Shown here: piece after piece, positions 38,732 through 47,683 of the stretch
Numbering within the stretch: position 1 is the first letter of the stretch
Layout of the letters: each line of letters opens with the position of its first letter
Assembly: GCF_000407365.1 (NCBI RefSeq)
Contig: NZ_ASVU01000001.1
Span: forward strand, 1,707,501 to 1,771,500
DNA from: Enterococcus asini ATCC 700915
GTDB taxonomy: Bacteria; Bacillota; Bacilli; Lactobacillales; Enterococcaceae
Reading direction: 5' to 3'
DNA length: 64,000 nucleotides
Notes under the pieces: model-generated
What the model was told of the DNA's origin: nothing
Databases searched by the model: none
The model's input: the letters and a program-made list of their open reading frames with translations, nothing else
Translations under genes and position numbers: made by a program

Positions 38732-40942
38732 ATGAGACAAGTACATAAGTTACGTAAGTCAAAATTCTTTTATGGCATTTTTTTACCGATATTTTTGATT
38801 GGCATGGTATTGATTTTAGGATTTGCAGGTTATATTTACCAGTCCACTTACGATACCATTTTTCAAAATTTGGTTAATACTCAAAAGAGTAATGGAATCT
38901 ATATTCGCAATCATTTGGAGCAACAAGTGAAAACCATTGAGTATTCCTTTAGTGCATACAGTACCACCGACAGCTTTAAACAAGCGGTGAAGGAAGATTT
39001 GGATTATCGAAAGTATGATTTGGTTCATCAATTAAAAGAAGAACTGTCCTATATTCAGTCCATTGGGATCGATTCTGGGCATTACAGCATTATTAGTTTG
39101 CAACAAGGGTGGGAGATTTCAGACAGTGGCTTTTCTCAGCTAGACTCAGAAGAAGTCCAAGAGTATAAGGATCTGGTGAGTAAGTCGAGTACCTACTTGC
39201 GTTGGTTGCCGACGAAAAAGGGCATTACCATGTTGGTCAGCTTACCGGTCTTTGAGCAGACTCGAAATGGGTTAGGCGTCGCCGAGTTGAATCAACACTT
39301 TTTGGCACAAGCAACCGAGACCGCAGAAGGTGCATTTTATCTGTTGGATAGTGATGGAGAATCTTTGTACCAACACCAAGGAAAGTTGCCGTCTGAGGTC
39401 AAAAATGCCTTGGCCGATACGGAGGAAACACAAGCAGAGGGAATGATTACCGCCAAGAACGGTGACCTCTATCCGTATGTAAAATCGGACTACAATCACT
39501 GGATTTATGTGACAAATATCACAAGGGAAACGATTGCGGCTTCGCTTTTAAATCTTCGGATTGGTCTAGTGGTCTTAGTTTTGTTGATGTTAGTCTTATT
39601 GTCTTGGTGTGCGTATATCTTGGCTGAGCGTTCCGTGCGACCGATTCGTGAAATCAAAGGGCGATTGTCTCAAGATAGCGATGAGCAGTTGGAATTAGGT
39701 GCGATTTTAAACGGGATTGACACCATAAAATCGCAAAATGAAATCATGGCAACCACGGTTCGTACGCAACAGCCCGCCTTAAAGACGCTCTTTATGCTGG
39801 ATTTATTCCGTAAGCAGACTCACACGCAAGATATCGAAAAGCGATTAAAACAGTTCGGTTATGCCAATGTGGAGCCGGTAGATTATCTTTTGGCCTTGTT
39901 GAAAATCGATGATATGGGGGACCGGAAGCCGGAAGAGACCGAGGTTATTTTGTTGGCCATTAGTAAAATGGTCGAAGAACTGGTCCCGAGAGAAGCACGG
40001 TTGCATCCGATTGTGACAGATTCTGAAACTCAGGCGACGATTTTCCGTATTCCTAAGACACAAACTGGAGAAGTGATGATTCGTGAATACTGTCAAAAGA
40101 TTCAGCAGGCCATCGAGGAATTTTTACGGGTAACTGTGAGTTTCGGTCTTTCGAAGCGCTATGCTCAATTAACGACAAGTCATAGTGCCGTGCAAGAGGC
40201 TACAGAAGCACTTCATTTCCGCATTAATCTCGGCAGTGGGGGGATTATTTTCTACGAGGAAATTGCCCAAGGGAAGAACAAGACGGAAGCCGTCCGCTAT
40301 CCTCAAGGGGAAGAGCAGTTGATCGATGCCATTCGCGCAGGAGATCGTCAATTAGTAGATAAACTCTTTCCTCAAGTTATCCAAGAGATATTCCAGCAAA
40401 ATCATCAACCGTTAGCAATTGAGATGGTGATATTAAATTTAAGTAATCATATTATTCAATTGGGTCAGTTGTTGGGAGCCGATTTGAATTTATTCCACCA
40501 AAATCGCAGTATTTATTATCACGTCTTGCAACTGGATCATCCGAAAGACATCACGAAAGTCTTATACAATCAGTTGATTTTACCGATTATTGATTCGATT
40601 CAAAATACTACGGACCATGAAATGAAGAGTCTGACGGATAAGATGTTGCAAATCGTGCATCAGTCTTACGATCAGGATCTTTCTTTAGAAGCGATTGCCG
40701 ACCAGCTACACTACAATCCGAATTACCTCAGTGGCATCTTTAAACGGGAATATGGCAGTAATTTTGGTGATTATGTCTTAAGCTACCGTCTTTCTGTGGC
40801 GAAACGCTGGTTAGTGGAGTCGAAAATGACGATTAAAGAAATTTCTGAGCGTCTGCAATACAATAATCCGCAAAACTTTATCCGTTTCTTTAAAAAGAAA
40901 GAAGGCATGACTCCTGGGGAATATCGAAAAGCCCATCAATAA
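38732..40942 (+). CDS. Membrane-bound AraC-family sensor-regulator of the pectin locus
   Basis: 736 residues: membrane segment 13-36, an extracytoplasmic sensor domain (about 37-275, Cache-like by layout), a second membrane segment (about 276-296), a HAMP-like stretch (RSVRPIREIKGRL), a cytoplasmic linker domain, and a C-terminal AraC double helix-turn-helix (about 640-736: LSLEAIADQLHYNPNYLSGIF and MTIKEISERLQYNNPQNFIRFF). B. subtilis RhgR/YesS, which activates rhamnogalacturonan genes, has the same plan. It should sense an external oligosaccharide and activate the adjacent operons directly, without a kinase. The ATG follows AGGAGG. Confidence 0.9.
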   Translation: MRQVHKLRKSKFFYGIFLPIFLIGMVLILGFAGYIYQSTYDTIFQNLVNTQKSNGIYIRNHLEQQVKTIEYSFSAYSTTDSFKQAVKEDLDYRKYDLVHQLKEELSYIQSIGIDSGHYSIISLQQGWEISDSGFSQLDSEEVQEYKDLVSKSSTYLRWLPTKKGITMLVSLPVFEQTRNGLGVAELNQHFLAQATETAEGAFYLLDSDGESLYQHQGKLPSEVKNALADTEETQAEGMITAKNGDLYPYVKSDYNHWIYVTNITRETIAASLLNLRIGLVVLVLLMLVLLSWCAYILAERSVRPIREIKGRLSQDSDEQLELGAILNGIDTIKSQNEIMATTVRTQQPALKTLFMLDLFRKQTHTQDIEKRLKQFGYANVEPVDYLLALLKIDDMGDRKPEETEVILLAISKMVEELVPREARLHPIVTDSETQATIFRIPKTQTGEVMIREYCQKIQQAIEEFLRVTVSFGLSKRYAQLTTSHSAVQEATEALHFRINLGSGGIIFYEEIAQGKNKTEAVRYPQGEEQLIDAIRAGDRQLVDKLFPQVIQEIFQQNHQPLAIEMVILNLSNHIIQLGQLLGADLNLFHQNRSIYYHVLQLDHPKDITKVLYNQLILPIIDSIQNTTDHEMKSLTDKMLQIVHQSYDQDLSLEAIADQLHYNPNYLSGIFKREYGSNFGDYVLSYRLSVAKRWLVESKMTIKEISERLQYNNPQNFIRFFKKKEGMTPGEYRKAHQ

Positions 40943-40954
40943 AGAGCATGTCAA

Positions 40955-40997
40955 AAAAATACGGCCGGGTCCTTATGACCTAGCCGTATTTCTTTGT
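40955..40997. terminator. Bidirectional terminator between the regulator and the permease gene
   Basis: AAATACGGC..GGTC / GACC..GCCGTATTT stem with T-rich tails on both strands. Confidence 0.88.
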
Positions 40998-41028
40998 TTC
41001 TAAAACGTAGTCCATGCTTGAAAAATGT

Positions 41029-41925
41029 TTACCCTTTAACAGAACCCACCATGGCCCCTTTGACAAAGTATTTTTGTACGAATGGATAGACAATGAGCAT
41101 TGGTAAAGTAGAGATCATGATAACCGCCATCTTAATAGATTGAGCTGGTGGCACTACATCTACGGCAGAAGCATCGGCGTTCATCCCACTGGAGACGATT
41201 ACGATTTGCCGTAGTAACAATTGAATCGGCCATTTGTCTGGGGTATTGATGTACAAAATGGCACCAGAATAGGAGTTCCAGTAAGCCACGGCATAGAAAA
41301 GTGAAATGGTGGCAATAGAAGGTAAGGATAACGGAAGGACGATTCTAAAAAAGACTCCTAGATTGCTGCATCCGTCCATTTTGGCTGATTCTTCTAAACT
41401 ATCAGGAATTCCTTGGAAGAAATTGCGCATGATAATCATATTGTACGCACTGACGGTCCCAGGCAAAATCAAAGACCAGATGGAGTCGATTAAGCCTAAT
41501 TGTTTCACTAAGAGGAAGCCAGGAATCATCCCACCGGAAAAGAGCATGGTGAAAACTACTAAGAAGTTAAAAAAGCGCCGACCATGCAAATATTTTCGGG
41601 ATAGGGCATAGGCCATAAAGGAAGTTACCGTCATGCTGACAAAGGTCCCTAGTACGGTGATGACGATGGAGACGCCCACACTACGGAAAATCGTAGGTGT
41701 AGATAAGATGTAACGATAGGCATCTAAAGTAAAGGTTTTCGGAATTAAAATAAATGGCCGAGTGGAAATTTCCGCCGAGGTGGCAAAAGAACTTCCGAGA
41801 ATATTTAAAAAGGGTAACAAACACATGGCAGAAAATGTTAATAGAAACAAAACAATGATAACTTGCAAAATCTGTTCACTTTTACTGACTTTCTTTTTTG
41901 TTTTGAGCTTGGCTGTTGCTTCCAT
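41029..41925 (-). CDS. Carbohydrate ABC transporter permease, LplC/YtcP type
   Basis: 298-residue membrane component of a CUT1-type oligosaccharide importer, with six membrane segments. The EAA loop is EESAKMDGCSNLGVFFRIVLP-like near residues 195-215, and the C-terminus ends VQKYFVKGAMVGSVKG, characteristic of LplC-type subunits. The ATG at 41925 follows AAGGAGG; the upstream frame is discarded. It is transcribed away from its partner permease (42277), sharing a 350-bp divergent control region with cre-like and activator-like sites. Confidence 0.92.
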   Translation of the reverse strand: MEATAKLKTKKKVSKSEQILQVIIVLFLLTFSAMCLLPFLNILGSSFATSAEISTRPFILIPKTFTLDAYRYILSTPTIFRSVGVSIVITVLGTFVSMTVTSFMAYALSRKYLHGRRFFNFLVVFTMLFSGGMIPGFLLVKQLGLIDSIWSLILPGTVSAYNMIIMRNFFQGIPDSLEESAKMDGCSNLGVFFRIVLPLSLPSIATISLFYAVAYWNSYSGAILYINTPDKWPIQLLLRQIVIVSSGMNADASAVDVVPPAQSIKMAVIMISTLPMLIVYPFVQKYFVKGAMVGSVKG

Positions 41926-41971
41926 GATGAAACCTCCTTGAGTGATGAATGCTAGATTGAATATGATAATG

Positions 41972-41985
41972 ATAAAACGTTTACA
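41972..41985 (-). promoter_or_regulatory. cre-like site ahead of the LplC-type gene
   Basis: Read on the minus strand, TGTAAACGTTTTAT matches 12 of 14 cre positions. It lies between the activator-like motif at 42013 and the start codon. Confidence 0.6.
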
Positions 41986-42012
41986 TATCGACTTTATCAT
42001 CTCTACCAAATA

Positions 42013-42025
42013 ACGTATATAATCA
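42013..42025 (-). promoter_or_regulatory. Inverted copy of the pectin-locus motif (TGATTATATACGT)
   Basis: On the minus strand this 13-base sequence is identical to the core at 42196-42208 on the plus strand. It points towards the LplC-type permease gene. Likely regulator binding site (inference). Confidence 0.55.
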
Positions 42026-42169
42026 GATTCTCAGTTGTTGAAAAAATATGTTTCAAAATCATTTCTCATTGGCGGTGCCCATTTACCTAAGAAAAACGCT
42101 GTTCCATTTTTTTTGCGAGAAAAACCCTACTCTCTCAGGCTTTTGATCAGATAACACAGGGAATGGTTT

Positions 42170-42183
42170 TGATTACGCTTACA
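42170..42183 (+). promoter_or_regulatory. cre-like site ahead of the pectin operon
   Basis: TGATTACGCTTACA matches 12 of 14 cre positions and lies just upstream of the activator-like motif. Confidence 0.55.
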
Positions 42184-42189
42184 CAACCG

Positions 42190-42206
42190 AAGAAATGATT
42201 ATATAC
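42190..42206 (+). promoter_or_regulatory. 17-base pectin-locus motif, copy 1
   Basis: AAGAAATGATTATATAC, identical to 49289-49305. A -10-like CATGAT starts 30 bases after it, nearly the same spacing as at the other copy. Probably the site of the AraC-type sensor-regulator. Confidence 0.6.
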
Positions 42207-42276
42207 GTAATTCGTTGTAATCGTTACCATAGGGTCATGATAAGACGTTACATAAAAACGAATGGAGGTCGTATTA

Positions 42277-43239
42277 ATGGAGTCAACTTATCCAATCAAT
42301 TCGATGACAACAAAAGAAGTGGCCAAGAAAAAGCGAGCAAAACGCTGGGCACAGATTAAAAGTAACAAAGCACTATATTTTATGCTACTACCTGGAGTTC
42401 TTTATTTTATTGTCTTTAAATACATTCCCATGGGGGGATTGGTAATTTCCTTTCAAGACTATCAGCCTTTCTTAGGAATCCTCGGCAGTCCTTTTGTGGG
42501 CTTGAAACACTTTATCCGTTTGTTTAGTACCGATACGTTTCTATTATTGATGAAGAATACTTTGATTATCTTCGGCATGAATATCGTTTTTTCATTTCCA
42601 TTTCCGATTATCCTTGCTCTGATGATCAACGAATTACGTAGTAGCAAACTGAAAAAAGCCGTACAAACGATTATTTACTTGCCCCACTTCATGTCTTGGG
42701 TAATCGTGGTTTCCGTGTTTTACATCTTGTTGACGACAGAAGGTGGGGTTATCAACAATATCATCGAATCATTCGGTGGGGAGAAGATTTCGTTTCTGAC
42801 TAGTAAAGCTTGGTTGCGACCTATGTACATCTTCCAAGAGATTTGGAAAGGGGCCGGCTGGGGGACCATCGTGTATTTAGCGGCGATTACCAATGTGGAT
42901 GAGCAACTCTACGAAGCGGCCGACATGGATGGGGCTTCGAAATTACGGAAAATGTGGCACATTACTCTCCCATGCATTCGTCCGACGATTGTAACGTTAT
43001 TGATTTTGAAAATCGGGGATGTCTTGGAACTTGGTTTTGAGCATATGTTCTTATTGATGAATTCCATGAACCGGGATGTGGCGCAAATTTTTGATACCTT
43101 TGTCTACACTTCAGGGATTAAGAATGGGCAATTCTCCTACTCTACTGCGGTGGGACTCTTCAAAGGGTTAGTCGGGTTGATTTTAGTGGTCTTAGCTAAT
43201 AAATTAGCGAAGAAAGTCGGCGAAGACGGGGTTTACTAA
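42277..43239 (+). CDS. Carbohydrate ABC transporter permease, LplB/YteP type
   Basis: 320 residues, six membrane segments, N-terminal cytoplasmic stretch rich in Lys/Arg. The EAA loop includes YEAADMDGASKLRKMWHITL. Pairs with the permease at 41029-41925 and the lipoprotein at 49390-50895. First gene of the plus-strand operon. The ATG at 42277 follows GGAGGT; the start five codons earlier overlaps that site. No ATPase gene is in the locus; such importers commonly share an MsmX/MsmK-type ATPase encoded elsewhere. Confidence 0.92.
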   Translation: MESTYPINSMTTKEVAKKKRAKRWAQIKSNKALYFMLLPGVLYFIVFKYIPMGGLVISFQDYQPFLGILGSPFVGLKHFIRLFSTDTFLLLMKNTLIIFGMNIVFSFPFPIILALMINELRSSKLKKAVQTIIYLPHFMSWVIVVSVFYILLTTEGGVINNIIESFGGEKISFLTSKAWLRPMYIFQEIWKGAGWGTIVYLAAITNVDEQLYEAADMDGASKLRKMWHITLPCIRPTIVTLLILKIGDVLELGFEHMFLLMNSMNRDVAQIFDTFVYTSGIKNGQFSYSTAVGLFKGLVGLILVVLANKLAKKVGEDGVY

Positions 43240-43260
43240 GCAAAGAAACGAGGAATTAAC

Positions 43261-43869
43261 ATGACTTTAGAAAAGATCAATCGGCTCAATGAGTTACTAA
43301 TCGGGGTCTTAAAGTTGGCCTATCTTAATCTTTTGTGGCTAGTGACAGTTGTCTGTGGGCTAGGGTTAACATTTGGTCCGGCTTGTGCGGCCATGTTGCA
43401 TTACTACGATCGTTGGTTGCGAAAAAAAGAAGAGTTACCGGTTTTTCGCAGTTATTGGCGCTTTTTGAAGAGAGATTTTAAACGCTCTTTGATCATCGGT
43501 TTGATTTACGAGTTAATGTTCGCGGTGATTTTAGGCAATTTATTTCTGTTGAAAAATTGGTATCTTTTGGCGGGCAATGTATTGATTCTAGTGATTTTGT
43601 TGATTTCTTTTACCCATGTCTTTTCGCTTTTAGGTGTTTTGCCAGCAGAAAGAGTTCTGTCGGTTTTTAAAGTGACTACTGTATTAGGCTTTGGGTATTT
43701 GCATTACACGATTCTTGCTTGGACCGGGATTATCGGCAGTTATTTACTCCTGGCCAAGTTTGCTCCGGCGGCGTTGTTTCTATTTGGCATCGCCTTAACC
43801 GGATTTTTCCTAGGAACGGCGTCAAAACTAGTTCTGGGAGAGCTTGAAAAAGTAAATGGCACAATCTAA
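43261..43869 (+). CDS. DUF624 (YesL-family) membrane protein
   Basis: 202 residues with about five membrane segments; the N-terminal LNLLWLVTVVCGLGLTFGPACAAMLHYYDRW block is the DUF624 hallmark. YesL-type proteins sit in many LplABC-type sugar operons, including the B. subtilis rhamnogalacturonan cluster. Their role is unknown; an accessory function in transport is plausible. It starts 21 bases after the permease gene. Confidence 0.88.
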   Translation: MTLEKINRLNELLIGVLKLAYLNLLWLVTVVCGLGLTFGPACAAMLHYYDRWLRKKEELPVFRSYWRFLKRDFKRSLIIGLIYELMFAVILGNLFLLKNWYLLAGNVLILVILLISFTHVFSLLGVLPAERVLSVFKVTTVLGFGYLHYTILAWTGIIGSYLLLAKFAPAALFLFGIALTGFFLGTASKLVLGELEKVNGTI

Positions 43870-43893
43870 ATACTAGAGGAGGAAAGAAAAAAA

Positions 43894-45015
43894 ATGGCAC
43901 AACTAAAAGAGCGAGTCTTGGCAAGCTTTTTACAAGGGTATCCGGTGCTTGCTGAGGCCAAAAATTATCGCGGAAAATGGTCCTACGATTTTGGCGTCGT
44001 CTTACGGGGCTTTCAAGAGGAGTATCGGCAAACAGGAAAGCGGGAATACTTTGATTATATCCAACAAACCATGGACTATTTTATTCAAGAAGATGGGGGT
44101 ATTAAAAATTATCGCTTCGAGGCGATGAATATCGACTATGTTAATAACGGTAAGCTCTTATTTTTACTTTATGAAAAAACGGGCCAAGAAAAATACAAAC
44201 TGGCTTTGGATCAGTTATTTGCTCAATTAGAAGCGATGCCCCGGACGCCAGAAGGTGGTTTTTGGCACAAAAAGATTTATCCAGAACAAATGTGGCTGGA
44301 TGGTCTCTACATGGGCGCACCATTTTATGCGGAGTATCTGGTACGTTTCAAAGGCGGCGCTGGGCTAGAAGACGTGGTACGGCAATTCGAACTGTGCTTC
44401 GAACACGCCCGGGATCCGCAAACTGGTTTACTGTACCACGCGTGGGATTCGGCGAGAAAACAACCTTGGGCTGATCCCGAAACCGGATGCTCACCACATT
44501 TTTGGGGCCGTTCTATGGGCTGGTACGTCATGGCCTTAGTTGATGTGATTGAACTTTTACCAGTAGGAGACTACCGGCAACGTTTGGCAAAAATCCTTCT
44601 AGCAGTGATGGATGCACTGTTTAAAGTACAAGACCCTGTGACAAAAGTTTGGTACCAAGTCTTAGATGAAGGTACGCGCCATGGAAATTATCTGGAAGCC
44701 TCTGGGTCCAGCATGATTGTATACGGTTTAGCTAAAGGTCTTGTGCTCGGAGTGTTCACAGAAGAGTGGCAAGCGCGCCTAGAAGAAAGTTATACCGGGT
44801 TGGTAGAAGAATTTGTCCTGCTTGGCAATGATCCGGGCGTTCATTTGATTCATAACTGTGAAGTGGCCGGGTTAGGGGGCGCAGATCAACGGGATGGCAG
44901 CTTTGTTTACTACGTAAGTGAGCCAATTGTTACAAATGATTTTAAAGGTTTAGGGGCATTTTTACAGGCCGTGATTATGATGGAACAAGTAGAAAGGAAG
45001 GCACTTCATGTCTGA
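43894..45015 (+). CDS. Unsaturated rhamnogalacturonyl hydrolase, GH105 (YteR/YesR type)
   Basis: 373-residue alpha6/alpha6 barrel enzyme that removes the 4,5-unsaturated uronic acid left on pectin fragments by polysaccharide lyases. Asp136 in MWLDGLYMG corresponds to the catalytic Asp143 of YteR. HFWGRSMGWYVMALVD is a further family block. There is no signal peptide. It overlaps the GH28 gene by eight bases. Its presence means the cell takes in lyase products, although no lyase is encoded in this window. Confidence 0.92.
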   Translation: MAQLKERVLASFLQGYPVLAEAKNYRGKWSYDFGVVLRGFQEEYRQTGKREYFDYIQQTMDYFIQEDGGIKNYRFEAMNIDYVNNGKLLFLLYEKTGQEKYKLALDQLFAQLEAMPRTPEGGFWHKKIYPEQMWLDGLYMGAPFYAEYLVRFKGGAGLEDVVRQFELCFEHARDPQTGLLYHAWDSARKQPWADPETGCSPHFWGRSMGWYVMALVDVIELLPVGDYRQRLAKILLAVMDALFKVQDPVTKVWYQVLDEGTRHGNYLEASGSSMIVYGLAKGLVLGVFTEEWQARLEESYTGLVEEFVLLGNDPGVHLIHNCEVAGLGGADQRDGSFVYYVSEPIVTNDFKGLGAFLQAVIMMEQVERKALHV

Positions 45016-46363
45016 GTATGTCATTACCGATTTTGGCATTGTGGCCGAAGAAAATATCGTCACCAAAGAAATCCAAAAGGTCATCGATCAAGCTGCCGCT
45101 GCTGGAGGGGGGCGGGTGATCGTTCCTGCTGGTCGGTTTATCACAGGAGCATTGCAGCTAAAGGACAATATTGAACTACATTTACTACCGGGAGCAGTTT
45201 TACAATTCTCCGATGATCAAAAGGATTATCCAGTGGTGACTTCACGCTGGGAAGGAGTAGAGCGAGCCGTCTATGCCGCATGCCTCTATGCCTTTGACGC
45301 CAAGAATATCGCGGTAACCGGTTTTGGTACCTTAGATGGAAATGGGGAAAAATGGTGGCAAGTATTTCGCCATGAACGGGAAAAACTCGCTTATCCCCGT
45401 CCCATGTTAGTAAGCTTTGAAGGGTGCGAGCGGGTAACGCTGAAAGACTTTACGTGTATCAACTCCCCAAGCTGGACGATTCATCCCCAATGCTGTCGCA
45501 ATGTGACCATCGACAATCTGAACATTCACAATCCCGCAGACTCTCCCAATACGGATGGTATCGATCCAGAATCGTGCCAAAACGTGCGGATTGCCAACTG
45601 TAATATCGATGTGGGAGACGATTGTATCGCCATTAAAGCCGGGACAGAAGATACGCCTCAACGGATTTCTTGTGAAAACATCACCATTACCAACTGTACG
45701 ATGGTTCACGGTCATGGAGGCGTCGTCTTAGGTAGTGAAATGAGTGGTGGCATCAAAAACGTCACCATTACGAACTGTGTTTTCCAAGATACGGATCGAG
45801 GCATTCGGCTAAAATCTCGTCGCGGTCGGGGCGGGTTTATCGAGGATATCCGGATTGACAACCTAGTCATGGAGCGGGTCTTGTGTCCGTTTATCTTGAA
45901 TCTCTACTATTTCTGTGGACCTCGGGGCAAAGAACGCTACGTTTGGGACAAAACACCGTACCCGGTCACTGAAGAAACTCCGCGTTTTCGTCGCATTCAT
46001 TTCGCCAATATCACTGCTCGCAATGTCCACGCGGCAGCCGGCTTTATTTACGGATTAGCGGAGCAACACATTGAAGAAGTGAGCTTTGATAATATTGCCA
46101 TCGAAATGGCAGAAGAGGCTGTAGCTGGACGCCCAGCGATGATGTCTGGCATTGAGGATATGCAAAGACGGGGCTTTTACATCGGCTTCGGGGACAATCT
46201 ATTGTTTAAAAATGTCAGCATTCGCAATCATGAAGGTCCGGCGTTTACACAAGAAGGCTGTAAAGACTTACGTTTTGTTGAATGCCAGTCACTGGCACCG
46301 CGGGATCAGGCGCCTTTAGTCTATGAGCAGGAAGTGGTCACCCTTGAGACGGAAACTCTTTGA
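45008..46363 (+). CDS. GH28 polygalacturonase-type hydrolase
   Basis: 451-residue right-handed beta-helix. Catalytic set: Asp183 in NTDGID, Asp204/Asp205 in GDDCIAIK, His236 in GHGG, and Arg267-x-Lys269 in GIRLKS. It lacks a signal peptide, so it is an intracellular exo-type enzyme releasing galacturonic acid (or acting on rhamnogalacturonan/xylogalacturonan fragments) rather than a secreted endo-enzyme. The gene overlaps its neighbours on both sides. AAGGAAGG precedes the ATG. Confidence 0.92.
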   Translation: MSEYVITDFGIVAEENIVTKEIQKVIDQAAAAGGGRVIVPAGRFITGALQLKDNIELHLLPGAVLQFSDDQKDYPVVTSRWEGVERAVYAACLYAFDAKNIAVTGFGTLDGNGEKWWQVFRHEREKLAYPRPMLVSFEGCERVTLKDFTCINSPSWTIHPQCCRNVTIDNLNIHNPADSPNTDGIDPESCQNVRIANCNIDVGDDCIAIKAGTEDTPQRISCENITITNCTMVHGHGGVVLGSEMSGGIKNVTITNCVFQDTDRGIRLKSRRGRGGFIEDIRIDNLVMERVLCPFILNLYYFCGPRGKERYVWDKTPYPVTEETPRFRRIHFANITARNVHAAAGFIYGLAEQHIEEVSFDNIAIEMAEEAVAGRPAMMSGIEDMQRRGFYIGFGDNLLFKNVSIRNHEGPAFTQEGCKDLRFVECQSLAPRDQAPLVYEQEVVTLETETL

Positions 46364-47225
46364 TTTATTAGGCGAAGACACAAGGAGTGAGAAAATTCAA
46401 AGCCGCTTGCTAGTTAAAGCGGAAAAAGCCGGCTATGTGCTAGAAAGCTTGCAGTTGACACTGAACCGCTACGAAACCGTACCCGCTTATTTTGCTTATC
46501 CTACTGGAGCTAAGAATTGTCCAGTAGTGATTTACAACCATTCCCATGGAGGAGACTTTACTATGGGAAAAGATGAAGGACTACAAGGTGCAGCCTATTT
46601 ACAAGAACCATTTTTTGAAACCTTGCTTTCCTTAGGCTACTGTGTAGCGGCCATTGATATGTGGGGTTTCGGAGAACGCCGAGGCAAAGCCGAAAGTGAA
46701 TTGGTAAAAGAAGCTTTATTAACTGGCCGGACCTTGTGGGGCATGCGTCTTTATGACGACTTGGCCTTAGTGGACTATCTAGTAACCAGAGAAGAAGTCG
46801 ACCCAAAGCGCATAGGAACCATAGGCATGTCCATGGGAGGCATGATGAGTTGGTGGCTGGCTGCCTTGGATGAACGAATGAAAGTCTGCGTTGACCTTGC
46901 CGGACAGGCGGATCTGGAAACTTTGATTAAGGAGCGAGGCTTGGATCATCATGGTTTTTACTTATATGTGCCCAAGCTCTTAAAGGAAACTTCTCTAGAA
47001 GAAATTCAAAGCCTGATTTCTCCTAGGGCGCGCTTGAGCTTGACTGGTAAAGACGACCCACTGTGCCCTGTTCTTGGAGTGAAAAAACTCCGCAAACACT
47101 TGCAAGTTGTCTATCAAAAAGCGGAGTCACAAGAACACTGGGTTTCCCATATTCTTACGGGAGGACACCAAGAGACTCGGGAAATGCGTATGATTTGGCA
47201 ACAATTTTTACAAGACCAACTTTAG
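46323..47225 (+). CDS. Alpha/beta hydrolase, probable carbohydrate esterase
   Basis: Up to 300 residues with the alpha/beta hydrolase core: oxyanion block YNHSHGGDF, nucleophile Ser in GMSMGGM, acid Asp near TGKDDPLCPV, and a C-terminal His (SHILTGGHQ). No signal peptide. Dienelactone-hydrolase or acetyl-xylan-esterase relatives are common in polysaccharide loci, so deacetylation or removal of another ester from pectic sugars is the best guess. The start is unsure: the ATG at 46323 lies 41 bases inside GH28 without a ribosome site, while the TTG at 46344 is preceded by AGGAAG. Confidence 0.8.
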   Translation: MSRKWSPLRRKLFDLLGEDTRSEKIQSRLLVKAEKAGYVLESLQLTLNRYETVPAYFAYPTGAKNCPVVIYNHSHGGDFTMGKDEGLQGAAYLQEPFFETLLSLGYCVAAIDMWGFGERRGKAESELVKEALLTGRTLWGMRLYDDLALVDYLVTREEVDPKRIGTIGMSMGGMMSWWLAALDERMKVCVDLAGQADLETLIKERGLDHHGFYLYVPKLLKETSLEEIQSLISPRARLSLTGKDDPLCPVLGVKKLRKHLQVVYQKAESQEHWVSHILTGGHQETREMRMIWQQFLQDQL

Positions 47226-47266
47226 GTCTAAATAGGCATCAATAATGAATAAGGAGTTTATCTGTT

Positions 47267-47683
47267 ATGAAAAGAAAAGCAGAAAAAATCTTGGCCTTGC
47301 TTGCTGCACTTCTCACTGTCTTCTTTTTAGGGGGCTTTGCAGTAATTGCTAACCATCTAACCTTAAAACAATATCAAACTACCATTAAGCCGGTTTTCCA
47401 AAGTAGTTTGCAACAACTCACCGATCAAGAAGCTGTGACCTTGTTTCAGACTTTAGGCGCTTGGTTTGCCGTGACACTGATGTTGGTTTTGATTTTAACG
47501 GCGGTGGCGTGGCCTTTATTAAAAGGTCATCGAAAAATTGCCGGAGGACTCTTGGTGGCAGCTGGGGTGATTACTTTATTTGGTAGCCAACTTGTGGCTT
47601 TCCCCATTGCGTTTTTCTTTTTCGTAGCAGGTGGTCTCGCGCTTATGCGAAAGGAGCAAGTACGTGTACAAGACGAGTATTAG
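47267..47683 (+). CDS. DUF4064-like membrane protein
   Basis: 138 residues: an N-terminal membrane segment (about 8-30), an extracellular stretch with QQLTDQEAVTLFQTLG, and three more membrane segments (about 62-138). This pattern fits the DUF4064 family of unknown function. It is embedded in the pectin operon and its last 20 bases overlap the GH43 gene, so it is co-translated with an enzyme it has no obvious link to. The ATG follows AAGGAG. Confidence 0.75.
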   Translation: MKRKAEKILALLAALLTVFFLGGFAVIANHLTLKQYQTTIKPVFQSSLQQLTDQEAVTLFQTLGAWFAVTLMLVLILTAVAWPLLKGHRKIAGGLLVAAGVITLFGSQLVAFPIAFFFFVAGGLALMRKEQVRVQDEY

